Made by a program: the position numbers and the translations under genes
Shown here: positions 10,991-23,889 of the stretch, one piece after another
Layout: each line of letters starts with the position of its first letter
Position numbering within the stretch: the stretch's first letter is position 1
Origin: Parasponia andersonii
Lineage: Eukaryota; Streptophyta; Magnoliopsida; Rosales; Cannabaceae
DNA: 64,000 nucleotides
Assembly: GCA_002914805.1 (NCBI GenBank)
Contig: JXTB01000497.1
Location: 178,771-242,770, forward strand
Reading direction: 5' to 3'
Notes under the pieces: generated by a model
Databases searched by the model: none
Told to the model about the DNA's origin: nothing
What the model saw: only the letters and a program-made list of their open reading frames with translations

Positions 10991-11289
10991 TATGACTATG
11001 TTTGTGTTATATTCAACCTTTCTTATCATTAGTTTTGAAATTTTCTCTTTTTTTTTTAAATGAATTTTTCTGTTCTTTAAGGTTATCTTTTAATATAGTA
11101 TGGAGCTGTATAACATTAATTTATCTTATTATGTTTGAAATTTTTCTCTTCCTATTCAAATGTTATAACTTAGCATTATATTTATATTTTGAACTTTTTC
11201 TATATTTATGGTTATGTTTCTACCCTCTCTAGGAAATATAATAGATGCTAATGCTTAATTATTGTCAATTGGTAGAAAAAAAATACCAA

Positions 11290-12420
11290 TAGATTTCAAT
11301 TGAGCATTTGAAGTTGGTAAATTATTTATTAGATTTGACTAACAATAGAAAGTGGAAAGTAGACTATGGTACTTTCAAGTCTAACTATTTACAATAGATT
11401 GAAAAATGATGAATAAGAAGATTCCAAGTTGTGGATTTAGAGCCGAACCACATGTAGATTCTTGTATCAAGATAATAAAGAAATATTACCATGACATTTA
11501 TGAAATATTGGAGTCTTCTGCTAGTAGATTTAGTTGGAATGAGGAACTTAAGTGTATTGTAGCTGAGAAAAATATGTTTGATGATTGGGTTAAGGTTAGT
11601 TTCTTTATTTTTAGACCTTTAATTTCTCTATGGTAAATTCATTAAACTTATTTACAGTTTATCTGTCTTTAGAACTTTTATTAATCTATTGTTAATTTAT
11701 TTAACTTATTCAAACTTTTATTTAACTTATTCAAACTTTTATAGTAATTTTATGTTGTCTAACAATTACAGAGTCATCCAAATGCAAAAAGATTAAGAAA
11801 CAAGTCTTTTACTTATTATGAGGAGTAGGGAATTGTTTTCGGAAATGATCGTGCTAGTATACAAGGTGCAATGAGATTATCTGAAACTATTGAAGAGCTT
11901 GATAGAAGTATACAAGGTGCAATGAGATTATCTGAAACTATTGAAGAGCTTGATAGAAAGATGGAGAATAATCAAGTTAATGACTTCAATCCTTTCAGTC
12001 CATGACTTCAATCCTTTCAATATATTAGATGAACTAAATGTTAATGCAAGCCTAGTTGCACAAACACACATTTAGCTTTAACAAAAATAGGTAAAAAAGG
12101 AAGAAAAAGAACTAAAAATGGAGATCCATTAGTTAATATTATTACTAAATCAGTAAAAGTATTTAGTCATATGCATGCTACCACTGGGGAGAATATGAGA
12201 AGAATTACTGATTGTTTTTAATTTGAGGCTAATAATGCAACTAGAAGGATGAAAATATTTGATGAATTTAAAAAGATTGATGGCCTGACAGATAACTGAT
12301 GAGTTCAAGTTAGACAACTTTTTGTCCAAAGTCAAGTTAATATTAACTACTTATTTACCTTTAATGATGAATTCAAGCTTGGATTTCTTCTGTAGCTTAT
12401 AGAATGACTTTTTATGATTG
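11290..12420 (+). pseudogene. PIF/Harbinger Myb/SANT-like accessory ORF relic
   Basis: The frame around 11340-11595 (WKVDYGTFKSNY, KKIPSCGFRAEPHVDSCIKI, SRFSWNEELKCIVAEKNMFDDWVK) matches the Myb/SANT-like (Myb_DNA-bind_3) protein that accompanies PIF transposases and binds the element ends. A GT at 11595 and an AG at 11771 bound a plausible intron. The next exon reads SHPNAKRLRNKSF, then a duplicated IQGAMRLSETIEELD block (tandem 57-bp duplication near 11850-11960). C-terminal blocks RRMKIFDEFKKIDGLT and VQVRQLFVQSQVN reach to about 12420. Stops at several points mark it as a pseudogene. Confidence 0.75.
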
Positions 12421-12458
12421 TTGGAATTTTGACATCTTTCATGACTTAAGATATAATT

Positions 12459-12730
12459 TTTGAAATTGTAGCATTATACCATGCTTACAAACTTTGGTAA
12501 CAACTATTTAACTCTTGAAGTTATAGCATTATATCATGCTTATCAATTTTGGTGACAATTAGGTAACTTTTGAAGTTGTAGCATTATATGATGCTCACAA
12601 ACTTTGGTTGTAAGTACGTAACTTTTGAAGTTGTAGCATTGTATTATGCTTATAAATTTTGCTGACAACTATGTAACTTTTAAAGTTATAGCGTTATATG
12701 ATGCTTACAAACTTTGGTTGTAACTTTTAG
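12459..12730. repeat. 55-bp minisatellite, about five copies
   Basis: Five consecutive units begin GAAGTTGTAGCATTATATGATG or close variants and end TAACTTTT. It lies just after the Myb/SANT relic inside the PIF element. Units differ by several substitutions, so the array is old. Confidence 0.85.
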
Positions 12731-14264
12731 GAAATCTGATGTGCTTTCTATATAATATAGGATTATATTATGTATTAAAACTTTAGTAATAAGGAAGTAT
12801 TTTCTAAAAGTTACATCATATTAAATATACTTTCCTAATCATAGAATGTAACTTTTATTTACATATTTACGACTTTTTGCTTACAAAAATTTGACTTTTT
12901 GCTTACAAAAATTTGTAAGGCTCGACGTGAATTTTTTATATATTTATTTTTGCTTATTTGATCTAAGCTAACAAACTATTAAATAGAAGAATTATTACTA
13001 TAACTTGCTTTTTTTGGAGTAAGTCAACTAAAGATTGAATATTTTTAGAAAAATTATTACTTGAAAAAAATAAAATAATAGTATTTTGAGAATTTTATAA
13101 TTATTTTAAATAATAATATTTTTTATTTTTTGAGAAATTAATATTATTCTTTAAAAAAATATGTTTATTCTTTATTAAAAAAAGAGCCAAAAATGATGAT
13201 TTCAATTATTTTGGATAAAATACAAAAAATCAATACATTCCATGTCCAACCAAAAATTTTCTAACATTCTTGGGAATTATGAAAAAGATTTCAGTACACA
13301 ACTAAATACAATTTTTTAGGTTTCCTGACAATCACATTATCCTGCTCAGCTTTCTCATTAATCTAAAAACCTGGAACTCCTCGTACCAAATAATCCTTTA
13401 CACTAATATTTATAAATTCTTATACTAAATATATTAATATTTGATAATACATATTTTGGTATCGATAAGCTTGGTATTTTGTTATAAAACAATAAAATAG
13501 AAATGTTTATTAAATGAAGTACGAAAATTAGTCATCCCGTTATGAGCCCCTTATAATTAAGTTCCAATAATTATTAATTTAAAGAAATGGACAATGGATA
13601 GTAGACTAAGAGTGTTTGAAGAGCAAATGACTTTTCTAGAAATATTTTAAGAAAATTTTTTCAGACCAAATTTTGACTTTTCTATAACTCTTTAGTGAGA
13701 GAAATAAATGAGTTTCCAAAGTTAATCTTATAGGAATATTTGAAAAACTCACCAAAAGAGTCGACTTTTTCCTACCCATCTTCTCTTTCTTTCCCTCCAG
13801 CTAAACATAGTCATCTATCCTTGAAACAACTATTGTTTTAATTTCTTGGTGAACATTGGAGAAAACTTCAAAAGTTTACTAAGACAAAGACATAAATTTA
13901 ATTTTGTCAACATTTTTTGAAATAGAATTTGATGTGTTTATTTATTTCTTTCCTCAAAAGGGCCGTTTCTAGTCACAGTTGTCTCATAAACAATTATAAT
14001 AGATCAAATACCATTTTTGTGATTAAATTGAGTTTTTGCTTTGCTTTTTTTTTTTTCCTGATAAAAAAAACATTGTTTGAAATAGTTATAAATTTAGAGA
14101 GTGACTATTTCGAACAAGGTCACTAATTTAGTAACCATTTCGAATGTTGCTATATAAAAGCGATAAAGGTGGTCCAAGAAAAATATTTTAAAAAAGAATT
14201 CTAGAAAAGTTATTTTATCCCAAAACACTATTATCTAAATTCATTTCTCATAGTTTAAGTAAAA

Positions 14265-17200
14265 CTGTCAAAATAGGCTAGGTCCAATGGGCTGGCCCGT
14301 GGCCCAGTCATGTAGCTCGCAGGCTGACCTGGTCGAGATAGGCCCGGATACCAACTTACTCCAGGCCCATTTGGCCAGCTCATCCCATTTTGTTTTTTGA
14401 AAAGTAATGTCAGGTTTTATTTTTATTTTTTTATATTATGTTACCTGTCTACTCATTTTTGGTTTTTTTTTTTTGTTATCAATATTAGGTTTTTTTCAAT
14501 GTCATGGCCTTATCAGCCATTATAGGATACAACTATTAGGTAATGACTTTTTTATTTTATTTATTAATTAAAAAATTAAAAAAATAAAAACAAAATTTTT
14601 TTAAATTCTATACTATAAATACTTCTCTTTTCCTCACCTGTTCTTCATACAAATAATTCTCTTCTATCTTTATTCTCTCATTTCTCTATTATTTTCTCAA
14701 ATTCTTAAATTACATTTTCTTTAAATAATTATATAATCTAATAACTATTTAATATTAATAATTATAAAAGTATAATTTATAGTTATATTCTCTATTTATA
14801 TTTTTAAGCTTCAATTCTTCGAAGTTCCAACATCCAATTATCTAAGTATCCAACTAAAATCCAAGTAAAAAATCTACTCAAATCTCAATTCAAAGTAATT
14901 TTAATTTCTAAATTTTGTAAAGTTTAATTTGTCACTTCTATCTTTTTAATATCAATTAGTAATTTATTACTACATAGATAGACATAGACATAATTAATGT
15001 AGAAATATGTTTAATGTTAAATTGTTAATTTTACTTTTAATAAAATTTAAATTTAGCCAATATAGTAAAATAGTAATATGTATCTTATCATTGTAATTTA
15101 AATTAGTAAGTGTAATAATATGTTTAAAGTTAAATTGTTAATTTTCATTCAACTTAAATTTAAAATTAGTTAATATAGTCACATAGTAATATGTAACTAT
15201 TATTGTAATTAAATTAGTTTGTGTAGAAATATGTTTAATATTGAATTGTTAATTTTAATTCTAATAAAATTTAAATTTAGTTAATGTAATAAAATAATAA
15301 TATGTTAATTATCATTGTAATTAAATTAGTAAGTATAGAAATATGTTTAATGTTAAATTGTTAATTTTAATTTTAATAAATTTTAAATTTAGTCAATGTA
15401 ATAAAATAGTAATATGTTAATCATCGTTGTAATTTAAATTAGTTAGTTTAGCAAAATTTTTAAAGTTTAATTATTAATTTTCATTCAATTAAAATTTAAA
15501 TTTAGTTAATGAAATAAAATACTAATATATTAATTATCATTGTAGAAATATGTTTAATGTTGAATTGTTAAGTTTCATTCTAATTAAATTTAGTTAATGT
15601 AGGATGTGGATATGTCAAAGAATCTTCCTATCAATTTGGAGATAGATGTTAATGAGAAAGAAGAACAAATCTGCATAATGGAAAGGGTAACCAAGTTCGT
15701 AGAATACAAAGTAATCCACATGCCAGTGGAAGTCATTCACAATTTCAATAGAGTTATTCTCCCAGTACAAGTATGACCTCAAAATCAAAGTGTGTGAGGA
15801 TAACTTATAATGTATAGGACCATTTCGATATGGGATACTAAGATGATGGTAATAACAACAAAACAAAAATAGTAAAGTAAAAATATTGTAAGAAGTTATT
15901 TTCCTCTAAACCATCTAGTAGTACCACTTACCTTAAAAGATACCATGAAAAATGTTTTCCCAAATATCAAGGTCCTCAAGGAAGTATGCAATCCACTCAA
16001 TCAATACTTCAACTTAATAATTGTAAGTATTTGGAACTATGGTCATTTTGTTGCTAAGGAGACATTAGCATATTTTATTTGCTTCAAAGGATTTGCCACT
16101 CTGTATTGGTGAGTCTAATGAATATGAAGAATATCTTATACGATCATCCAAATTTTAAAAAGGCTTATAAGAATACTACTAGAAGCGATTTGCTTAAAGT
16201 TTATAAAAATAGCACCGAACTAACATCTAAAATATTTGGCGTAAATTTCTGCATTGCATTGACATCTAATATTTGGGATACTAATTCTAAAAAAGATTAT
16301 ATAAGTGTAGTTACCCATTATTATGATAAAAAATGAATATTACAAAAAAGAATAATTAGTTTTAAAGTCGTTGATTAGAGACATATTGTTGAAATTATTC
16401 GTGAAAGAATTTTTTAAGTGTTATAGAAGAATATGGTATAGTAAACCACATTATTTTTATAACTTTTGATGATGTTACCTCTAATATAAAGGCTATAAAA
16501 TTACTTCAAAACTTGGCAAACTCATACACTGGAGGATTTTTATTACATTAAAGTTGCATATGCCATATAATCAACCTCATCGTCAAATCAGGTATAGAAA
16601 TACTATCTATATATATTGAAAATGTTCAAAATGCTATTGCTTACATTCATACTTCTAATCCTCATATTGCTGAATTTAAAAAGATTGTAAATCTGAAGGG
16701 TTACCTCCAATAAAATTTCAACTTGATATATGTATAAGGTGAAATTCTAACTATTTAATGTTAAAAAAATATAATAGCATATAAAAATGCTATTATTGTG
16801 TTTTACAATTCAAAAATGGGTGTACTAAATTTAATAGAAGAAGCTTGGTTTATTTATGTAAAATTTTTACAATTTTTAGAAGTGTTTTATGATGTTATCG
16901 TTATTTTATCTCGTGTTTATTATTCTACTTCTACAATTGTTTTACATCATATGTTTTTTATTGCGTTAATGTTTTCAAAAGAAAACAATGACCCAGTATT
17001 TGGACTTATGATAATTAAAAATGCAAGAAGTTTATTTGAAATATTAGTCCAAAATTCCTTTATTATTTTCCTTTGCTTTTATTTTATATCCTAGAGATAA
17101 AAAATTAAATGGTCCTTCTACTATTATTGGTCACATTAGTCATGTGTTAGACTTAAATTTTAAACTCTAATATATTAACACTCGTGTAAGTTTTTTGAAC

Positions 17201-17645
17201 TGTTTAGTATTATGAGAGTAAGTTAAGCAGTATGAATATGAGTCAACAAGAAATCTCATAATAAACTGAAGACCGATCAAAGAAGAAGTCTATTTGACCC
17301 TATATTCATGGGAGTAGCCTTGGCTCATCATCAACCATTCGGTCTATTACCAATAATAACAAATCTGCAATAATCCTCGGAGCTTAACCAATATCTTAAG
17401 ATAGATTCTGACATCGACTATAAAAATGAAAACTTCAAAGTTTTGGAATGGTGGCAAAAGCGTCAAGGAAAATTCCTCTTGCTTTCACAATTAGCACGCG
17501 ACATCTTAATTATTCTAGTGTTCACAGTTTTTTTTGGAGTTTGCTTTTAGCACAACTGGGAGATATTAGATGATCGAATGACTTCATTGACTTCTAAAAT
17601 AATTGAGGTTCTAACATGTATTGAAAATTGGGAACAAGCGTGTGC
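14265..17645 (+). pseudogene. hAT transposase relic (BED zinc finger, RNase H-like, hATC)
   Basis: Family blocks appear in order on the plus strand despite many stops. A BED finger region spans 15810-16010 (DHFD, KYCKK, STTYLKRYHEKC). 16079-16336 covers HPNFKKAYKNTTRSD and CIALTSNIWDTNSKKDYISVVTHYYD. 16430-16740 covers ITFDDVTSN, INLIVKSG and IRWNSNYLML. 16798-17094 covers EAWFIYVKFLQFLEVFYD and LSRVYYSTS. The hATC dimerisation block near 17415-17635 reads FKVLEWWQKRQGKFLLLSQLARDIL, split only by natural variation, then SLTSKIIEVLTCIENW. GC-rich GGGCTGGCCCGTGGCCC sequence at 14285-14345 looks like a hAT left end. I could not find the right terminal repeat, so the 3' end is probably lost. Confidence 0.75.
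14995..15605. repeat. 112-bp AT-rich minisatellite next to the hAT ORF
   Basis: The block TAGAAATATGTTTAATGTTAAATTGTTAATTTT recurs at about 15001, 15114, 15224, 15337, 15451 and 15544. The spacing is close to 112 bp except for the last, shorter interval. The array sits in the leader just before the hAT coding relic, so it is probably subterminal sequence of the transposon that expanded in tandem. Confidence 0.85.
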
Positions 17646-19900
17646 ACTTTTGTTAACATGTATTAAAATTTCACAACTATGTGAATACCATAGGAAATTT
17701 AATTAAATAAGTTCAATCTTTTTAAAAACATGTGCACTCTCATGTAATATTAACAATTAGACATAGATAAAATTTCCATTTTACTCCTTTAATTATTTCT
17801 TATTTTCTTAAATCAAATTTCACAACTAATATAATCATGACTTTCTATATTACAAGATTAGTTATAAATAAAGTCTTTAATTTAATATATCATAAATTGA
17901 ACATTTGACTAAAATTTATGATTTAAGTACATGCAAATCCATAAAGTGATATAAATATATATATATATATATATATTTACAGTTTATACTCCCACAGGAG
18001 TCATGGATTCTATATTTATGAAGTTTGATAATCTAATCCATTTATAATGTTTATCAAATCTTGGTGAGGCTCTATGTTTACTTCTCGAAACTCATTATAA
18101 AGAAGGGCATTTTAGACATCAAAATGTTATAATGATCACCCAAAATTTGCTACTAGAGAGATCAAGAATGGTATTTATTTTTGCTAGTAAAATGTTTCTT
18201 GATGATTTACACCATAGAATAGTGCATACATAGCTAACAAGTTATTCTAACTTTCTAATATAATTGCCTGCAAAATAATAAAGTGAAGACTAACGTCATT
18301 GGCCATTCAATGCTTAAGTCAGTTTCATACTTATGGAGAAAATAATTTAAAATAAAAGGGTTTTGAAATAATACAATTTCAAAGTGGCATTCTAATTGTT
18401 GCTTATATCACGTTCATCTTGAGCTTGCAATTTATAAGCACCATGTTCTATTATTTTGGTGATTTAATAAGATCTTTTCTAAGTTAGTGTGAGCTTTTCA
18501 ATGCCTACTTCTTTGGTATTTTGGAAGACTTGATGAAGTATTCAGTCGATACCTTGAATATTTGAGTGTGAATATACTTGTGTAATATTTTATTATGTTT
18601 TGTTACTATATAGTTACATTTGTGAGTGTTCTTTTCATTTTCTTTTTGATGGTGTTTGATTCATAATTAAGCTCCTCCTAGTTTTTTTTTTTTTTTTTTC
18701 TATATTATCCTATCATATATGGTAGAGGGAAAGCTAGTCTCAATAGGAGTGATTGCTTTTATACCATAAACTAATAAAAATGGTGTTTCTCTTGTTAAAA
18801 TTCTTACTGTAATCTGGTTAAAGAACTAGTTTTTCTTAGATTATAATCAAATTAAGATGGATGAACTATTCAAAAAAAGTAAGAAAACAATTTTGTAAAA
18901 AACAAGAATATAGAGGAAATATGTATAAAAAAATATCTTGATAATTTACAAATTAAAATAAGATCTTCAAGATATCATATATCTATTCTTTAGGAATATA
19001 TATACAACTAAGGTTATAGGATTACTTAAAATACTTCAAACCTTCTAGGCTTCTTGTTTATTCTCTTCATTCTCGATTGATTAGGTATATAGGTACCGCT
19101 TCTTGATTACTTTCAAAAATCTCTAAGAATCTCACGAAAAACTCATCTTTACTTGTAAATCTGATTTCATAGAAAACTTTAAGAACTTTCTGAATGGATT
19201 CTTTTTTCTTCTTAGAAATTGAAGGCACAAACAAAGCAAGATGGACCTTTGTCTATAGGCTGAATTATATCTTTTTTCCTCTCTATTGGGCATGTAGCCC
19301 TACTCTTTCTCTCTCTCCATCTATGCCTTTCATGTGTATAGCTGAGCAATTAGAGACTCAGTCATTTGACATTCATATATTTATAGAGATAATCGATTTA
19401 TTTCTCATGTTAGACCAACTTAATTGTTTAAGTAAAATTAAGTTAGCAGTTAAGTGGTTAAATAAATATAATACTACCATTAAAATCATAATTGCCTCTA
19501 CCCTCATCAATCACTATTACTAACTGCACAAAGCTCAAGTTTCAAAATTTCTTGATTAATTGTAAAGACTTGTGCTTCACTGTGACGAAAGAGTTGAGGT
19601 GCTTACTAGGGAGTTGATACTTGAGATCTGAAAGAGCGATGTTGGTGTTAAAAAGGTTTTTAGAGAATTAGGTGGAGAGGCTGACGACAGAGGTGTTTTG
19701 ATAGACAACGGCAATATGGGTTTCATAGCCTGTGTATGAGAGGAATTCTCATGTGGCCTAGGGTGGAGTTCGTGAAAATGTCATTTATTTTTAAAAAAGT
19801 AGTAAAAAAAGAAAGAAATATAGTTAGATTTGAGAAATTACCTAGAAAACTAGGTTTCATTTAATTTTTCCATTTAAATAATTAACTTTTGTTTAAAATT
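17646..19900. other. AT-rich non-coding stretch
   Basis: No supported gene. It contains an AT microsatellite (about 17957-17976) and a T run (18684-18699). One 109-codon open frame at 19194-19523 starts from an ATG but resembles no family I know; its composition is like the flanking DNA, so I do not call it a gene. Confidence 0.5.
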
Positions 19901-20600
19901 AGACTATGTCTATTAATATTTAAGCACTCTATTATAGGCTCAATATTATACTCTTAAATTAAATGTCATTATTTTCTAAATGTTATTAACATTAAAATAA
20001 TCTATTTAGCATATTCTATTTCACATGTATACCTTAATGCATACTATATTAGAAAGGTGAATTTACTATAATACTTGTCTTATACATATTTATCTTTAAG
20101 TTGCAATCTTTTATCTAATTGATAATTTGATGACAATTATAGTTTATATCTTTTATAAATATTGTCAAATTCACAAAGTGAGTACCTAGATTCAGGATTC
20201 AAATTATTCCAAGATCTTGAAAAAAATTTATAGTTGTATTAAAGGATAATGTTTGTATTTGTGAAAGATGTTTTTGTCAATTCATAAATCTTATTTTCTA
20301 AGATACTAAAGTTTAATCCACAATTGAACTACTCTTTTAGTAATTCAAAAAGATAGAACTTTGGAAAACAAGTTTGATGTATACTAGAACTAAGGTGTAT
20401 ATGCATAGTGCTAAGTTAGTAATAATAAGAAGATTCAGTTACAATATTTAACCTCTATTTGTGTATTTATTGGTCTAGTTTAATTTACTTATAATTATTT
20501 AAGATAATTTGGTATTTCTATCAGAAGTCAACCAATTTAACGATTTAAGACATATTATTCTTATTGAGATTGACTAATACTACAACTTTATTATAAATAA

Positions 20601-23592
20601 TGTAACACCACCTTAGTCTAAGGTTATTAGATTTGGAGGTATTATCATTGAATTCCTTAAACTTTAAAAGAAATGCGGAATATTTTTTTATTAAAATAAA
20701 TATCTCATTAAAATCTTTATTAAATTCATAAAGAAAATATTAACAATAATTTGAAAGTCATGTAATCTAAGGAAAAAATTTTAAAAAATATAAAATGTCA
20801 TTAATAGAAAATAAAAACTAGAAAATATTCAATCAATTTAAATCTAGACCACTGGACCATCATGTCGTCGAGTCGCCTCATCACTACCATCAGATCTGCT
20901 ACTATTCATCACCTGAAAAAATGTTAAATAATATAATGAGCTAAAAGTCCAGTAAGTAAACCACAATGCACACAATTGATGAGGCATGCTTTAGTTATTT
21001 TCTAAATTATGTTCTTTGTGATCTTCTTATAACTTTGAAGACTTTTCATTTTAATTCTTGAGAGCGCTCAGTGTAATGCCTAAGCTTTTGGTAACCAGTG
21101 GGCCGTGATTGCTAAACCAGTTTTTTTTTTACTTTGCTTCCGACTCCTTGGTAGAACCATATTAGAGGTATAAGGTGAATGTACCTAGCCTATGTAGCCA
21201 CACACATTAATGATCCCGAAAAGGGCCTATCGTCCCCAGAGTTAAAATCATATGGGGCACCTCCCTAATATAGTCTATTATCATTTATCCTTGGTGGGTA
21301 CGCCGGTCCCCCGCGTTCCGTGCCCACTCAGCCCTTTAGACATAGACACACACCAATTTCTTTAAAATCTTACTTTCAAAATCTTTAATTAATTTAGAAA
21401 AATCATTCCATTGTAAACTATTGTTCTTTTGAAACATACCATTTTATAAAATAATGTCATGCATATGGATGACCATGCCTCACATAAAATAATATGTTAT
21501 ATGTCATCAATTTCCACGTAAAACACATATAACACATAATTATACAATGTAAAACATATAAACAATTAAAGCAGCTAAGTATAATTTACGTACATTAAGT
21601 CCAAGCGAAATTAAAAAGTCAAGAAAAGTGAGAATGTCCCCCGAATACTTACGACGTACGTGCCCCGCCTATATCATCGGTATTATAAATGCAAATTTGC
21701 TTAATTTATTTTTCTTATTTCAATAAAATTTCTCGAAAGATTATTTTATCTTTGATGCACTTAAGATGAAAATAATTTATGTATAAAACTGAAAATATCA
21801 AATATAGAATATAATCAACATCTCATACAATAATCCCACTGACAATTTTATAGAATAAACTTGTAGTTTGGAACTCCAAAAATTTGTACAAAACAATAAC
21901 TAAAACTGACAGCTGCTCATATAAAAATTATATCTCATTACTCACCAATCAATTTGGCGTAAAAATTTCACAACAACATTCTTAACACAATATTTTACTA
22001 TAAAAAATTAAAACAAATCATGAAATACATTTAAAAATAATATTTATATATTTTTAGAATTTAAACACAAAATCTATCAATTTCGTTTGTTTTCTGACTA
22101 ACAGGTACAAAACGATTTATTTCTCCTACAAAAAAAAATATTTATATACTGAAACTTCTTAGAGACATATTAGACATATAGAAACATAACTAGAAATTTT
22201 TATTAGCTCAAAAAGTGACGTTAACTAATTATTCATAATTTATAACCATCCTCTTATAAAACTATCAGCAACAAATCATAACAGTACATAAAAAATTTAG
22301 AAAATCATGAACAATAATCTATTAAGAAACATTACCAATAAATTTTACAGTAATTATATAACATATCCAAAAATACCCTTCAAATATTAGATCATGGAGA
22401 GTTCTATAAAAATAATATAAAATCTGGAATCTCAGAAAAGTGTTTATTGATAGATTTTCATCACATTGACAACATATAATCAAAAATTTATTGTTATTTA
22501 ATTAAAATACTATTGGTTCTGAAAATTTTTGAGACTAAACTAGACATCTCCAGAAAGATCTACGAAAAAGAAGAGTATAAAAATAAATTTCGACCTATTT
22601 ATAAAAATTCATAGAACACAGAGATCAGTTTTATAAGAAGATAAAATAGTGACATGTTTATGCTAAAGAACATTAAAATCACAAAATAATCAATAAAATT
22701 ATATTTAATCACATAAATACAGTCAATTAAGACTCATTATCATATCTTTAGAAAAATTAATAAATATACAATCGGAAAAAAGTATGTGTAGAGATTTTAC
22801 CTGCAAATCAAATAAGAGTGATAAAAATCTTAAAATTCTTGGACTTAGACTTCTCTTGGAGATTTAAAAAAAAATTTAAAGATGAAGAAATAGACAGAGG
22901 ATGATACTTAGAGAATTTCTTTCTGAGTTTTTAGAGAGATGAGAAAGAGGTTGAGGTTTTCTTTTTGTGTTATTTTATTTTATTTTGTTTTAAAAGTCAT
23001 ATGAATGACTCACGGCAGCCTTCCCTTTTTCTTTGTTTTTTTTTTAAGTTTAATTTATATATATATATATCTAATTTCTATTTAAATATTAATTTATATA
23101 TAAATATATGTGTTATATGAAATTCAAAATAGAATAATAGCATAAATGATTTTTTTTTTACACAACACTTAAATTAAAATTAAATACCACACTGTGTCAA
23201 TTAAATATTAATAACATTAATGACAACAATTACTTATCTAAATAACTTCAAATAAATACTTTAATAATATTATTTACACCCTTTCTTTTTTTTTTTTTAG
23301 TTATTATTTTAAGAATCTACAAAAATTTTAGTAGGCATGTAAGACAATTAGATTCATAGTGCACTCATAACAAAATATAAATGACAAATAAAAATTTTCA
23401 ATATGCAGTAAATATAAACTTTACGTTATGATTTTAAATCAGGGTACGTAAACATCGATCGAGCACTGTTGGATATTATCACTACATAGAATCAAGTTAG
23501 GCACAAATACTATATAAATTAAATAGCATTAAATGTAATTAATAACAAGTAACACTTAGCAATTCTAGGGCATTCTAATCATGGGTGTTACA
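20601..23592 (-). mobile_element. Solo LTR, 2,992 bp, probably of a chromovirus-type Ty3/gypsy element
   Basis: It starts TGTAACACC, ends GGTGTTACA, and is flanked on both sides by AATAA (20596-20600 and 23593-23597), a perfect 5-bp target duplication. Nothing inside codes for gag or pol. TGTAACACC ends and an LTR near 3 kb are known from Tekay/Del chromoviruses; the family assignment is an inference. The minus strand reads more like a promoter: a TATATATATATAAATTAAACTT stretch (about 23048-23072) followed by CTCTCATCTCTCTAAAAACTC, so I place it on the minus strand with modest confidence. Unequal recombination between the two LTRs of a full element would leave this product. Confidence 0.85.
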
Positions 23593-23678
23593 AATAAAGT
23601 ATTTCTTATTTATTTATAAGTTATGAGCCATTCATTTTGAAATAGGATAAAGAAATAAGTTTCCCACACATTAACAAC

Positions 23679-23679
<1 letters not shown>

Positions 23680-23720
<41 letters not shown>
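23680..23720. repeat. (TA)n microsatellite
   Basis: About 20 TA units after CTTCA. No gene nearby. Confidence 0.95.
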
Positions 23721-23723
<3 letters not shown>

Positions 23724-23889
23724 CTGAAGTCCTATATATCATGTAAGCTTTAAATATTGCACATATTAATATGTCGATTTAAAATATAGAATAGCATAAT
23801 AAAATATTTGAACAAAAATATTTTATAAACCATAATAAATACCAAAGTATACAAATACTTTCTAAGGTATAATTCTAATACCAAAGACT

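Larger units (their letters stand above)
6885..13397 (+). mobile_element. PIF/Harbinger DNA transposon, degenerate but with both ends
   Basis: The left end GGGGTTGTTTAGTACGGGGA and the inverse of the right end AGGATTATTTGGTACGAGGA match over 20 bp with five differences, all G/A transitions. Both ends are flanked by TTA (6882-6884 and 13398-13400), the target duplication typical of PIF/Harbinger. Inside are relics of both PIF genes on the plus strand: a DDE transposase (8390-10990) and the Myb/SANT-like partner ORF (11290-12420). Most of the length is AT-rich non-coding DNA, and a 1.46 kb repeat interrupts the transposase. About 6885-8390 and 12730-13397 hold nothing coding. Confidence 0.75.

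Noticed and set aside
19194..19523. 109-codon frame starting from ATG
   Set aside because: No recognisable domain, composition equal to the flanks, no promoter or splice context.
23680..23720. Regular repeats as a CRISPR-like array
   Set aside because: Simple TA dinucleotides in a plant genome; there is no repeat-spacer structure anywhere in the window.
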